A DNA stretch of 64,000 bases. Source: an uncultured Croceitalea sp. GTDB lineage: Bacteria > Bacteroidota > Bacteroidia > Flavobacteriales > Flavobacteriaceae. Below are positions 54,462-63,886 of the stretch, in pieces (positions within the stretch are counted from its first letter, which is position 1; each line of letters begins with the position of its first letter). The notes beneath the pieces are model-generated. The model worked only from the letters and a program-made list of their open reading frames with translations. It was not told the DNA's origin and searched no databases. The DNA is taken from the NCBI GenBank assembly GCA_947503285.1, contig CANNDD010000004.1:248001-312000 (forward strand), given 5' to 3'. A program made the position numbers and the translations under genes.

Positions 54462-55318
54462 TACAAAACCATTTTTTCGATTGGACAAACCAAAATACCC
54501 TCTGCACCTGCCGCTTTCAATTCATCAATAACTTCCCAGAACTTATCTTTGTTGATTACGGTATGAACAGAACTCCACCCCTCTTCTGCTAAAGGAAGTA
54601 CCGTGGGGCTTCGCATACCTGGTAGTAATTGAAGTATTCTATCTAAGTTCTCATTTGGCGCATTCAACAAAACATATTTTGATTGCCTTGCCCTTAAGAC
54701 CGATTGAATCCTAAATTGCAGTTTCTTTAAAAGAATGCTTCTATCGTCGTCAATCAGTGGTGAAACAGCGATTACCGCTTCACTGGTCAGCATGACTTCC
54801 ACCTCTTTCAAATTGTTTTTGAACAAGGTACTTCCACTTGACACGATGTCGCAGATTCCATCGGCCAAGCCAATGTTCGGCGCTATTTCCACAGAACCAT
54901 TGATAATATGCAACTCGGCATTCACCCCTTTTTCTTCTAGGTAATTTTTTACCGTATTTGGATAGGAGGTTGCAATACGCTTACCTTCAAAGTCTTTGAC
55001 CGAGTTGTATTTCACCGATTTAGGTATGGCCAAGGAGACTTTGCATTTTGAAAAATTTAGACGTTCAGCAATGGTAATTCCCGCCCCTTTTTCAATAAGC
55101 ACGTTTTCACCGATGATAGCGATATCAACTACCCCATCCCTCAAATATTGGGGAATATCCCCATTTCTTAAATAAAAGACCTCAAGGGGAAAATTTCGTG
55201 CGGTAGCTTTCAGTTGATCCTTGCCATTGTCGATGGAAATACCTGCCTCCTTTAAAATTTTTAGGGAATCCTCGTTCAGTCTTCCGCTTTTTTGAATAGC
55301 GATCCTAATTTTTGTCAT
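54461..55318 (-). CDS. hisG: ATP phosphoribosyltransferase (long form)
   Basis: The start at 55318 (MTKIRIAIQKSGRL) gives 285 aa, the long HisG form with a C-terminal ACT-like regulatory domain (about 215-285, PTVLPLAEEGWSSVHTVI), so no HisZ is needed and histidine feedback inhibition is expected. The catalytic part has DVVDIAIIGENVLIE-like text and DGICDIVSSGSTLFKNNL (PRPP loop). It commits ATP and PRPP to the pathway and is the first structural gene, 42 bp after the attenuator terminator stem. Confidence 0.95.
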   Translation of the reverse strand: MTKIRIAIQKSGRLNEDSLKILKEAGISIDNGKDQLKATARNFPLEVFYLRNGDIPQYLRDGVVDIAIIGENVLIEKGAGITIAERLNFSKCKVSLAIPKSVKYNSVKDFEGKRIATSYPNTVKNYLEEKGVNAELHIINGSVEIAPNIGLADGICDIVSSGSTLFKNNLKEVEVMLTSEAVIAVSPLIDDDRSILLKKLQFRIQSVLRARQSKYVLLNAPNENLDRILQLLPGMRSPTVLPLAEEGWSSVHTVINKDKFWEVIDELKAAGAEGILVCPIEKMVL

Positions 55319-55360
55319 TCTTTCAATTTGTTGTCCAAACAATCAAAATGGGTAAAAAAT

Positions 55361-55390
55361 AAAACCCGTTTGATTGCTCAAACGGGTTTT
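55361..55390 (-). terminator. his operon attenuator terminator
   Basis: AAAACCCGTTTGA at 55361-55373 is perfectly mirrored at 55378-55390 (13 bp, 4-nt loop), followed on the minus strand by a TTTTATTTTTT tract. It lies between the leader peptide stop and hisG. A competing hairpin, ATTTTGT/ACAAAAT at 55396-55414, lies just upstream, as expected for pause or anti-terminator pairing. Confidence 0.85.
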
Positions 55391-55418
55391 TAATTATTTT
55401 GTAACTCACAAAATATCC

Positions 55419-55472
55419 TTACCTCGCCTGAGCGTGATATTGGATATGATGATGTGTATTTCCTTTTTTCAT
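55419..55472 (-). CDS. hisL: his leader peptide (attenuation)
   Basis: ATG at 55472 opens a 17-codon peptide, MKKGNTHHHIQYHAQAR, with four His codons (three consecutive, one more four residues later). It is followed 29 bp later by a strong terminator hairpin and then hisG. This is the standard design for ribosome-mediated attenuation: scarcity of charged tRNA-His stalls the ribosome on the His codons and blocks terminator formation. Spacing and codon content make coincidence unlikely. Confidence 0.85.
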   Translation of the reverse strand: MKKGNTHHHIQYHAQAR

Positions 55473-55517
55473 TATGGGTTAAAATTAAAATATAATTTCC
55501 ATACAAAAAAGTAATTC

Positions 55518-56333
55518 TTAGTTATTTCCTAAGATGAGTGGTAAACCATCACCACCAGAACCTACAACCACCACCTTTGCATTCGGTGATTTTGAAAGTT
55601 CAAGTGTTGCATCAATCCCTTTATCTTTCAAGATTTTATCGGTCAAGGAAGCACTTAATATTCTATTGGCATCGGCTTTACCCTGTGCCTCGATCCGTAC
55701 TTTTTCAGCTTCTTTTGAAGCAGTCACCAAACGAAATTCATATTCCAATGATTCTTGCTCTTGCTTCAATTTTCGTTCGATAGCGTCTTTGATCGTAGGC
55801 GGTAAAGTAACGTCACGTACCAAGATTTCATTTAGTTGGATGTATTCATCCTCAACTATTTTTTTTGTCTCTTCAAAAATCTCTGCCTGAATGGCATCAC
55901 GCTTACTTGAATACAGCTGTTCAGGGGTATAACGCCCTACCACTGATCGGGCCGCCGAACGTATAGTCGGCAATAGTACCCTTTGCACGTAGTCTTCGCC
56001 TTTTTCTTGATGTAATTTGCCCAGATCATTGAACTTCGGTTGAAACCATGCCGAGGCATCCAATTTGATATCAAGGCCATTGCTTGAAAGTACGTTCATT
56101 TTTTCGAAGACTTCTTGCTGTCTCACCTCGTAAATATAGACCTTGTTCCATGGGGCGACAAGATGAAAACCTTCACCCAATGGTGCCTTGTCGGTGACCA
56201 CACCACCCCCGAACGTTCGATATAAAACCCCAGCCTCACCTGAACCAATGGTTACTGCGGATTTTGAAATTAAAATTATTACTAAAATGATTGCAAAAAC
56301 TACTGGTAGCGCAATCTTGGGTAATCTATCCAT
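55518..56333 (-). CDS. Prohibitin-like SPFH/Band 7 membrane protein
   Basis: The 271-aa protein has one N-terminal transmembrane helix (about 8-26) and an SPFH domain: GEAGVLYRTFGG near residue 33, EVRQQEVFEKMNVLSSNGLDIKLDASAWFQP, and IRSAARSVVGRYTPEQLYSSKRDAIQAEIFEETKKI. The C-terminal helix is Glu/Lys-rich. Family members form large membrane rings and often shield proteases such as FtsH. It is 10 bp downstream of the VWA membrane protein gene. Confidence 0.9.
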   Translation of the reverse strand: MDRLPKIALPVVFAIILVIILISKSAVTIGSGEAGVLYRTFGGGVVTDKAPLGEGFHLVAPWNKVYIYEVRQQEVFEKMNVLSSNGLDIKLDASAWFQPKFNDLGKLHQEKGEDYVQRVLLPTIRSAARSVVGRYTPEQLYSSKRDAIQAEIFEETKKIVEDEYIQLNEILVRDVTLPPTIKDAIERKLKQEQESLEYEFRLVTASKEAEKVRIEAQGKADANRILSASLTDKILKDKGIDATLELSKSPNAKVVVVGSGGDGLPLILGNN

Positions 56334-56343
56334 AACTCAATTT

Positions 56344-58374
56344 TTATATTAAACCATTATATTTTCTCACTAACCATTCCGTCGCCAAACTTAATACTAT
56401 AAGCCCTAAAAACCACCGAAAATCAATTAAAGGTACTATATTTTTAGAGCTTTTCTGTATTGGCACATACCGATTGTCGTCAAGCAACAATGTTGTCATT
56501 TTTTCGGTTTCTTCAGGATAAAAGAGTTCACTGTTGTTCCGTAGTGCAAATCGTTCTAATTTGCGGTAATCGGCAGCAAGAAATTGTTCTTCCAAATCAA
56601 ATTCCAAAATTTGGAATTGCCCTTTATTCGATAAACCTTCACCTTCGACCTGTACTATGAAATCAAAGGTACCAGCATCTAAGTCGGATAAATCAGCCTT
56701 ATACGTACTGTTCGAGAGAAGCATGGGCGCTTCGCGTTCAAAATCAGTTCCGCGACTTTTTACCACCAACCGTAATGTGGCATTAGCATCGAAATTATAG
56801 CTTCTATCAAAGTAAGAAGCACTGATCCCTGCTTCAGCGGCACCTTCATATATGGCATTGTATTGTACCACCAAGCGTTCTTTCTTTTCTGAATCCGATA
56901 AGAACAACATCAATTTGCCCATGAAGGTATCAAAGTTTTCAAAGCTTCTATCATTTCGATAGGCCTGTACCCTCCATTTCCAAATATCCTCCCCCAAAAG
57001 AAATGCTTGTTTCCGGTTGTCGGTATTTGTAACAAAGAATAAGGGGTCGCTCAATGTTATTCCCTTCACGCCCTGATAGGCGATAATTTCAACAGGTCTC
57101 GTGATGAGCAGATCCCCGAAACTGGATTGCAATGGTGGAAAATCAGTAAATGACATCGTGGCCAAATCAAACAGACCAAACGCGTTGTTTTTACTTGGAA
57201 TTACATCTTCAGACTGATCTAGATCTTCTTTCGTGAATACCGTATTGAAAGTGTTGAGGGAATTCCAGTCCGTTTTCGTACCCGTGATGGTAAAACTGCC
57301 GATTCCCTTATTTTCAATAAAATCATATATCCTTTTAAAGGAAGCGTCCGGTTGGTATAAAATCAATATATCCTTATCATCGAGTTCCTTTAAATCAACA
57401 GAGGGTCTAAGAATACCCACGGAACGTTGCTCGTTCGCTTCTATTGATTTTTTTAACATTCCAATATCCGGATGGTTCAGGTTCGAAACTATTGAAATCT
57501 GGGTCTTTTCATCAATGACCTCTATGGCGACTAGTTTCGTATTGTTCGCCTTGTTTCTTTCGTTGGTCAAGGCGGCTACCTCTAGTTTGATCCTTTTTAC
57601 CCCCACATTAGAGGCCTTTAGCAAGGTCTTGATGGTCTTGGCACCGCCATCGCCTGCGAACTCCAAGGTCTCCCTATGTACCAAAGTATCGTCTAAATAG
57701 ACCCTTACGGCTTTTTTTATCGGTTTCTTACCGTTATAGACAAATGTGGCCTCAACGGGAAATTCATTCTGTAAAAAAGCATATTTATTGACATTTATCC
57801 GCGTCACCCCAATATCTTCATATTGGGTAGTATCACCCAAGGCCACGGGTAAAACACTGGTATTGTCATTTACGGACTGAAATTCAAAATCATTGCCCAA
57901 GGTTTGATTGCCATCGGTCAATAATATGACTACGTTTTGCTCATTTCCGTAAACTTCATTGAGCGAACCCAATGCCTTTGAGATATTGGTAATCCTTTTA
58001 TCAAATACGATACTATCCTGATTCAAGAGGCTCCCCCCGAACAAGTAGGTTTTGATCTTGAACCTGTCAGATAAGTCCGTATTGTTTTGCAATTTGGCAA
58101 GAACTTCCTGGGCTGCTTCCCTTCCTTTTAAAAAATCAATGGATTTTGACCCATCCACTGCCAGAATAAGATTTTGTTTTTCCAACAAAATCCGCTCTTT
58201 CTCATATTTGGGATTGATGAGTAGTATAAAAAGTGAAAACAACGCAACAAAGCGCAATGCCGCCAACCAAATCTTGACGTTGCCCTTTGTCGTACTGTGA
58301 AAATATTGGAACCAAGTCAGTGCAACCGATAGTAGAAAGGCTATTATAAGAAGAATCAACTGAGTCGCTTGCAT
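56344..58374 (-). CDS. VWA-domain membrane protein
   Basis: The 676-aa protein begins with two transmembrane helices (about 5-23, 36-57), then a VWA-like domain at about 66-185 (ILAVDGSKSIDFLKG, a DxSxS motif reading DGSKS with the first Asp and both Ser, and VILLTDGNQTLGNDF), a long beta-rich extracytoplasmic region, and one C-terminal helix at about 653-672 (FLGLIVLSLATEWLVRKY). The layout resembles Bacteroidota BatA-like and DUF4159-like surface proteins. It is 21 bp downstream of fabG on the same strand. Function unknown. Confidence 0.8.
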   Translation of the reverse strand: MQATQLILLIIAFLLSVALTWFQYFHSTTKGNVKIWLAALRFVALFSLFILLINPKYEKERILLEKQNLILAVDGSKSIDFLKGREAAQEVLAKLQNNTDLSDRFKIKTYLFGGSLLNQDSIVFDKRITNISKALGSLNEVYGNEQNVVILLTDGNQTLGNDFEFQSVNDNTSVLPVALGDTTQYEDIGVTRINVNKYAFLQNEFPVEATFVYNGKKPIKKAVRVYLDDTLVHRETLEFAGDGGAKTIKTLLKASNVGVKRIKLEVAALTNERNKANNTKLVAIEVIDEKTQISIVSNLNHPDIGMLKKSIEANEQRSVGILRPSVDLKELDDKDILILYQPDASFKRIYDFIENKGIGSFTITGTKTDWNSLNTFNTVFTKEDLDQSEDVIPSKNNAFGLFDLATMSFTDFPPLQSSFGDLLITRPVEIIAYQGVKGITLSDPLFFVTNTDNRKQAFLLGEDIWKWRVQAYRNDRSFENFDTFMGKLMLFLSDSEKKERLVVQYNAIYEGAAEAGISASYFDRSYNFDANATLRLVVKSRGTDFEREAPMLLSNSTYKADLSDLDAGTFDFIVQVEGEGLSNKGQFQILEFDLEEQFLAADYRKLERFALRNNSELFYPEETEKMTTLLLDDNRYVPIQKSSKNIVPLIDFRWFLGLIVLSLATEWLVRKYNGLI

Positions 58375-58395
58375 TACCCGATATCGTATCTAAAA

Positions 58396-59142
58396 TTAGG
58401 TCAACATTCCGCCATCTACATTAAGTACTTGGCCGGTTACGTAACCAGATAGGTCAGAAGCCAGAAACAGACATGCATTGGCGACATCTTCGGGTGAACC
58501 TCCCCTTTTCAGAGGAATCGCATCACGCCAACCCTGAACGGTCTTTTCATCGAGCTTATCGGTCATTTCGGTCTCTATAAAACCCGGCGCAATGGCGTTA
58601 CAACGAATATTTCTCGATCCAAGTTCTAAAGCCACCGATTTTGTAAAGCCTATCATACCCGCTTTTGAAGCGGCATAATTGGTTTGCCCAGCATTACCTT
58701 TGACACCGACCACACTGCTCATATTGATTATTGATCCCTTTCGTTGTTTAAGTAGCGTACGCTGTACGGCCTTGGTCATATTGAACACCGATTTCAAATT
58801 GATTTCAATAACACTATCGAAATCGGCCTCACCCATGCGCATCAATAAATTGTCTTTGGTGATACCTGCATTATTTATGAGTACATCAATTCCACCAAAA
58901 TCTTCCAAAACAGCTTGTACGAGTGCCTCAGAAGCCTCGAAACTAGCGGCATTACTTTTATAGGCCTTGGCCTTGACCCCTAATTCGGTCAATGTTTTTT
59001 CCAAGGCTAAGGCAGGGGCCTCACTTGAGCTATAGGTAAAGGCAACATTAGCCCCGTGTTCTGCAAAAACCGCTGCAATCCCTTTTCCGATTCCCCGGCT
59101 CGCACCTGTGATAATGACGTTTTTGTCTTGTAGTAATTTCAT
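58396..59142 (-). CDS. fabG: 3-oxoacyl-[acyl-carrier-protein] reductase
   Basis: From ATG 59142 (MKLLQDKNV) the protein is 248 aa, the exact usual length. The SDR signatures are GASRGIGKGIA (NADPH loop), NNAGITKDNLLMRM, catalytic Ser in NMSSVVG, and Tyr-x-x-x-Lys in YAASKAG (about residue 155), plus NAIAPGFIETEMTD. It reduces 3-ketoacyl-ACP in fatty acid elongation. Confidence 0.95.
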   Translation of the reverse strand: MKLLQDKNVIITGASRGIGKGIAAVFAEHGANVAFTYSSSEAPALALEKTLTELGVKAKAYKSNAASFEASEALVQAVLEDFGGIDVLINNAGITKDNLLMRMGEADFDSVIEINLKSVFNMTKAVQRTLLKQRKGSIINMSSVVGVKGNAGQTNYAASKAGMIGFTKSVALELGSRNIRCNAIAPGFIETEMTDKLDEKTVQGWRDAIPLKRGGSPEDVANACLFLASDLSGYVTGQVLNVDGGMLT

Positions 59143-59201
59143 TTTGAAAATTTGTTGGTGGTTATTCAAATATACGTTTTGCGAATTTCAATTAAATGAA
59201 A

Positions 59202-59224
59202 AAATCCCGATAAAATCGGGATTT
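59202..59224. terminator. Terminator between sucD and fabG
   Basis: AAATCCCGAT at 59202-59211 pairs with ATCGGGATTT at 59215-59224 around a 3-nt loop, with a T-run on the minus strand (T6). It follows sucD and separates it from fabG. Confidence 0.85.
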
Positions 59225-59244
59225 ATAATAGTTTTAACGGAGTT

Positions 59245-60117
59245 CTACGCCATTACCTCTTTAACTTTCTTCCCTATTTCTGCAGGGGAATCCACAACAT
59301 GTATTCCACATTCCGCCATGATTCTTTTCTTGGCCTGTGCGGTGTCATCACTACCACCTACAATTGCCCCGGCATGCCCCATAGTGCGACCTGCAGGTGC
59401 CGTTTCCCCGGCAATAAAACCAACAATTGGCTTTTTACTTCCACTTTCTTTATACCAATTGGCAGCATCAGCCTCTAACTGGCCCCCGATTTCACCGATC
59501 ATGACCACACATTCCGTTTCCGGGTCATTGATCAACAGCTCTACCGCCTGTTTTGTCGTCGTTCCGATGATTGGATCCCCACCTATACCAATGGCCGTTG
59601 TGATACCTAATCCCTGTCTCACGACCTGATCGGCAGCTTCGTACGTCAAAGTACCCGATTTAGAAACGATGCCAACATTTCCTTTTTTGAAAACAAAACC
59701 TGGCATGATTCCCACTTTAGCCTCTCCCGGAGTAATCACTCCCGGACAATTGGGTCCTACCAAAGTGCAGTCCATATCCTTAATATAGTTATTCGCCTTC
59801 ACCATATCGGCTACTGGTATACCTTCGGTAATGGTAATGATTACCTTGATACCGGCGTTCGCCGCTTCCATAATGGCATCAGCAGCAAAAGCCGGTGGAA
59901 CGAAAATAATGGAAGTGTCTGCGCCGACCTTCTGAACTGCCTCTTCAACGGTATTGAAAACAGGTTTTTCTAAATGCTCTTGACCTCCTTTGCCTGGCGT
60001 AACACCCCCGACAATGTTGGTGCCATAAGCAATCATTTGCTCTGCATGGAACGTACCTTCGCTTCCGGTAAAACCTTGTACTATAATTTTAGAATCTTTA
60101 TTTACTAAAACACTCAT
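59245..60117 (-). CDS. sucD: Succinate-CoA ligase, alpha subunit
   Basis: The 290-aa subunit has the CoA-binding Rossmann part ([31 protein letters not shown]), [21 protein letters not shown], and the phosphohistidine in [11 protein letters not shown] (about residue 243). With SucB/SucC (beta), which is not in the window, it makes ATP or GTP from succinyl-CoA in the TCA cycle. It is 66 bp downstream of the LpxD paralogue. Confidence 0.95.
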   Translation of the reverse strand: MSVLVNKDSKIIVQGFTGSEGTFHAEQMIAYGTNIVGGVTPGKGGQEHLEKPVFNTVEEAVQKVGADTSIIFVPPAFAADAIMEAANAGIKVIITITEGIPVADMVKANNYIKDMDCTLVGPNCPGVITPGEAKVGIMPGFVFKKGNVGIVSKSGTLTYEAADQVVRQGLGITTAIGIGGDPIIGTTTKQAVELLINDPETECVVMIGEIGGQLEADAANWYKESGSKKPIVGFIAGETAPAGRTMGHAGAIVGGSDDTAQAKKRIMAECGIHVVDSPAEIGKKVKEVMA

Positions 60118-60183
60118 CGTTATTTTTTTATATCGGATAACAAAAATAGCTTTTTGAATAGCAACTGAAAAGTAAACAACAAG

Positions 60184-61119
60184 CTATTTATTTTCTAATT
60201 TTTTAAGTATGGAAGGCATATTTTTAATTGTAGCGAGTTCGCGCATTTTATGTCTTGCCTCAACAGCCGGACTTCCAAAATAGGTTTTACCTCCTTCCAA
60301 TGAATTACCAATACCAGATTGCGCATACACTACAGCACCTTTGCCTATGGTAATACCACTAATCACACCGACTTGCCCCCATAGGGTCACCTCATCTTCA
60401 ATCACCACGCAACCGGCAATACCTGTGTGGGAAGCAATCAAACACTTTTCGCCTAAAACCGTATCATGGCCTATTTGTATTTGATTATCCAATTTAGAAC
60501 CTTTACCAATGGTCGTATCACCCGTAACACCCTTATCAATGGTACAGTTAGCACCAATATCAACATTATCTTCAATGACCACCCTTCCGCCTGATAGTAA
60601 TTTATCATAGCCTTCGGGACGTTTTTTGTAATAGAAGGCGTCGGCACCCAATATCGTTCCAGAATGAATGGTCACATTGTCACCGATGACACAGTTGTCA
60701 TAAATGGAAACATTCGCGTGTATCACACAGTCGGTACCGATTTTCACATTGTTCCCAATAAAGGCATTTGGCTGAACAATGGTTCCATGACCTATTGTTG
60801 CTGATTCGGAAACGGATGCAGCTGCGGATTCAAAAGGTTTGAAGTACCGGGTCAATGTATTAAAATCCCTAAAAGGATCCTCTGATATCAACAAGGCTTT
60901 TCCCTCTGGGCACGCAACCTCTTTATTGATCAAGACTACGGTAGCCCTAGAATTTAAGGCTTTGTCATAATACTTCGGATGATCTACAAATACAATATCA
61001 CCAGGTTCAACTACATGAATTTCGTTCATTCCCAGTACGGGAAAGTCATCTGAACCTACAAAAGAGGTATTAATGAGTGCTGCAATTTCTTTTAAGGAAT
61101 ACGTTCTTGGAAACTTCAT
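60184..61119 (-). CDS. LpxD-like UDP-3-O-acylglucosamine N-acyltransferase, second copy
   Basis: The 311-aa protein has the LpxD N-terminal uridine-binding domain (VEPGDIVFVDHPKYYDKAL, about 36-54) and a left-handed beta-helix at about 105-270 with LDNQIQIGHDTVLG (catalytic His position) and ASHTGIAGCVVI. Since a normal LpxD is encoded upstream of lpxC, cut by the right edge, this is a paralogue; its acyl donor or sugar may differ. It is 6 bp downstream of efp. Confidence 0.8.
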   Translation of the reverse strand: MKFPRTYSLKEIAALINTSFVGSDDFPVLGMNEIHVVEPGDIVFVDHPKYYDKALNSRATVVLINKEVACPEGKALLISEDPFRDFNTLTRYFKPFESAAASVSESATIGHGTIVQPNAFIGNNVKIGTDCVIHANVSIYDNCVIGDNVTIHSGTILGADAFYYKKRPEGYDKLLSGGRVVIEDNVDIGANCTIDKGVTGDTTIGKGSKLDNQIQIGHDTVLGEKCLIASHTGIAGCVVIEDEVTLWGQVGVISGITIGKGAVVYAQSGIGNSLEGGKTYFGSPAVEARHKMRELATIKNMPSILKKLENK

Positions 61120-61125
61120 CCTTTT

Positions 61126-61692
61126 CTATTCCTTTACCCTTTCGATGTAGGCCCCTTTCTCGGTATCAATCTTAATTTTATCCCCTTCGTTGATGAAGAG
61201 TGGCACATTGATACGGGCCCCGGTCTCTACCGTAGCGGGTTTAGTGGCATTCGTGGCCGTATTTCCCTTTACCCCAGGTTCTGAATGGGTTACCTCTAAA
61301 GTTACACTTGCGGGCATTTCTACTGAAAGCGGCATACTATCCTCGGTATTGAACAATATCTTGACCACTTCACCTTCTTTCAGCAAATCAGGGGCGTCAA
61401 GGGTTTCTTTTTGAAGTGTGATTTGGTTGTAGTCATCGGTATTCATAAAATGAAAGGTGTCGCCTTCAGGATATAAATATTGATACGATCTCGTCTCTAC
61501 ACGAACATCTTCAATCTTATGACCCGCTGAAAACGTGTTATCGACCACTTTGCCCGTGGTTACACTTTTCAACTTCGTTCTAACGAATGCCGGCCCTTTG
61601 CCCGGTTTCACGTGTAGAAACTCAATAATCTTGTAAATATCATTATTGTACTTGATACACAATCCCTTTCTAATATCTGATGTACTTGCCAT
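61126..61692 (-). CDS. efp: Translation elongation factor P
   Basis: The 188-aa protein has the three EF-P beta-barrels. The loop carrying the modifiable residue is HVKPGKGPAFVRTKL, with Lys at the tip as in most bacteria. The C-terminal part has ARINVPLFINEGDKIKIDTEKGAYIERV. It relieves ribosome stalling at polyproline. It is co-transcribed with the lipid A genes (2 bp after lpxA, 6 bp before the LpxD paralogue). Confidence 0.96.
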   Translation of the reverse strand: MASTSDIRKGLCIKYNNDIYKIIEFLHVKPGKGPAFVRTKLKSVTTGKVVDNTFSAGHKIEDVRVETRSYQYLYPEGDTFHFMNTDDYNQITLQKETLDAPDLLKEGEVVKILFNTEDSMPLSVEMPASVTLEVTHSEPGVKGNTATNATKPATVETGARINVPLFINEGDKIKIDTEKGAYIERVKE

Positions 61693-61694
61693 AA

Positions 61695-62480
61695 TTAATT
61701 TGAGCTAAAATATCCTTTCATGATCCCACGTTGGGAATCCCTAATAAATTGTAGAATTTCATCACGTTCAGGAGTAGCCTCCATTTCAGCTTCTATGATA
61801 GAGGCTGCCTGTGAGTTATTGTAATTTCTTTGATATAAAATCCTATAAATATTCTGTATTTCACGAATCTTATGTGATTCGAATCCGCGTCTTCTTAACC
61901 CTATGGAATTAATACCGACATAAGAAAGGGGTTCGCGCGCCGCTTTCACAAAAGGCGGTACATCTTTTCGTACCAAGGATCCCCCGGTAACAAAGGCATG
62001 TTTGCCAATGGATACAAATTGATGCACTGCTACCATACCGGCCAAGACCACATTTTCACCGATCGTCACATGACCGGCAAGTGTGGAATCATTGCTGAAA
62101 ATACATCCATCACTGACCAAGCAATCATGTGCGATATGGCAATACGCCATAATCAGGCAATTATTGCCAATTACCGTTTTCATGCGGTCGGCAGTACCCT
62201 TATTAATGGTGGCGCACTCTCGAATAGTGGTATTATCACCTATATGAACGGTAGTCTCTTCACCTTGATACTTCAAATCTTGTGGGGGTGCCGAAATAAC
62301 CGCACCCGGAAAAATATTACAATTTTTTCCGATACGGGCACCTTCCATAATGGTGACGTTTGAGCCGATCCATGTACCTTCACCAATAATCACGTTATTA
62401 TGGATTACGGTAAAGGGTTCAATAACAACGTTTTTCGCGATTTTAGCGCCTGGGTGCACATAGGCAAGGGGCTGATTCAT
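61695..62480 (-). CDS. lpxA: UDP-N-acetylglucosamine acyltransferase
   Basis: The 261-aa trimeric beta-helix enzyme adds the first acyl chain of lipid A. Hexapeptide repeats cover about 1-180, with the catalytic His in MAYCHIAHDC (about residue 125), and a C-terminal helical domain begins near residue 190. It follows lpxC/fabZ after 2 bp. Confidence 0.95.
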   Translation of the reverse strand: MNQPLAYVHPGAKIAKNVVIEPFTVIHNNVIIGEGTWIGSNVTIMEGARIGKNCNIFPGAVISAPPQDLKYQGEETTVHIGDNTTIRECATINKGTADRMKTVIGNNCLIMAYCHIAHDCLVSDGCIFSNDSTLAGHVTIGENVVLAGMVAVHQFVSIGKHAFVTGGSLVRKDVPPFVKAAREPLSYVGINSIGLRRRGFESHKIREIQNIYRILYQRNYNNSQAASIIEAEMEATPERDEILQFIRDSQRGIMKGYFSSN

Positions 62481-62482
62481 GC

Positions 62483-63886
62483 TTATTCTCTTTTAACTTT
62501 TATAATTTGTGCCATGATCTCAGCTTCAGAAACTAACTTTCCGTTCGCATAGGCCCGGGCCTGCATCTGACATATACCACGTCGTATCGGTGTCATCAAA
62601 TCCAATTTGAATATCAAAGTATCACCGGGTACCACTTGTTGTTTGTACCGAACATTATCTATTTTCAAGAGATAGGTCAAATAGTTTTCAGGATCTGGTA
62701 CCGTACTCAATACCAAGATACCCCCTGTTTGTGCCATAGCCTCAAGTTGTAATACCCCGGGCATAACCGGCGCCCCAGGAAAATGGCCCACAAAAAATGG
62801 CTCGTTCATCGTCACATTTTTGATACCGATGACATGTTGGTCGGAAAGCTCCATGATTTTATCCACCAACAAGAAAGGAGGCCTGTGGGGGAGCATTTTC
62901 ATGATTTCCGTGATATCCTTTAAAGGTTTTGCATGCAAATCAACTTCTGGAACATAGTTTCTACGTTCTTGTTTTATGATCTTATGCAATTTTTTGGCAA
63001 ACTGGGTATTCACGTAATGACCGGGTTTGTTGGCGATCACTTTTCCTTGAATACGTGTGCCCGCCAAGGCCAGGTCACCTATAACATCCAATAACTTATG
63101 CCTTGCGGCTTCATTGGGTTGGTGCAAGGTCAGGTTATCCAAAATCCCATTTGGCTTTACCGAAAGTTTCTTTTTGTTGAATGCCTTTTCCAATTTCTTC
63201 ATTGTGGATTCTGAAATTTCCTTATCCACATATACAATGGCATTGTTCAAATCGCCCCCTTTGATCAATCCATGTTCCAATAACATTTCAAGTTCATGTA
63301 AAAAACTAAAGGTACGGGCATTGGCAATCTCTGTTTTAAATTGAGAAAGGTCTTCTAAGGTGGCGTTTTGTGTACCCAATACCTTCGTTCCGAAATCGAC
63401 CATGGTGGTGATTTGGTACGTTTCGGCCGGTATCACTGTTATTTCACTGCCGGTTGCCTCATCTTTGTAGGCAATAACATCTTTGACCACATAGACCTCA
63501 CGGGGCTCTTCTTGCTCTACAATACCCGCCTCTTCCAATGCTTCAATGAAGTATTTTGAAGAACCGTCCATAATCGGTGGTTCTGGGGCATTGAGTTCAA
63601 TCATTACATTATCGATATCCATACCGACCAAAGCGGCAAGTACATGTTCAGAAGTCTGTATCTTGACCCCATTTTTCTCTAAATTCGTGCCCCTTTGGGT
63701 ATTTACCACGTAATTCGCATCGGCTTCAATGATTGGCTCCCCTTCAAGGTCGACCCTTTTAAAGGAAAAACCGTGATTCGCAGGTGCCGGAACAAAAGTC
63801 ATCGTGACTTCTTCACCGGTATGCAACCCTACTCCCTGGAGCATGACCTGTTTTGCTATGGTACGTTGTTTACTTTCTGTCTTCAA
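62483..63886 (-). CDS. lpxC/fabZ: Bifunctional UDP-3-O-acyl-GlcNAc deacetylase / 3-hydroxyacyl-ACP dehydratase
   Basis: The 467-aa fusion has LpxC at about 1-305 (GVGLHTGEEVTMTF, HVLAALVGMDIDNV, the zinc His of SEHVLAAL and HKLLDVIGDLALAGT) and FabZ at about 315-467 (MLPHRPPFLLVDKIMEL, GHFPGAPVMPGVLQLEAMAQTGG with catalytic His and Glu). The fusion is typical of Bacteroidota. The start is TTG at 63886: a TAG closes the frame 18 nt upstream and no ATG or GTG lies between. It overlaps the lpxD 3' end by 17 bp, which implies coupled translation. Confidence 0.95.
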   Translation of the reverse strand: MKTESKQRTIAKQVMLQGVGLHTGEEVTMTFVPAPANHGFSFKRVDLEGEPIIEADANYVVNTQRGTNLEKNGVKIQTSEHVLAALVGMDIDNVMIELNAPEPPIMDGSSKYFIEALEEAGIVEQEEPREVYVVKDVIAYKDEATGSEITVIPAETYQITTMVDFGTKVLGTQNATLEDLSQFKTEIANARTFSFLHELEMLLEHGLIKGGDLNNAIVYVDKEISESTMKKLEKAFNKKKLSVKPNGILDNLTLHQPNEAARHKLLDVIGDLALAGTRIQGKVIANKPGHYVNTQFAKKLHKIIKQERRNYVPEVDLHAKPLKDITEIMKMLPHRPPFLLVDKIMELSDQHVIGIKNVTMNEPFFVGHFPGAPVMPGVLQLEAMAQTGGILVLSTVPDPENYLTYLLKIDNVRYKQQVVPGDTLIFKLDLMTPIRRGICQMQARAYANGKLVSEAEIMAQIIKVKRE

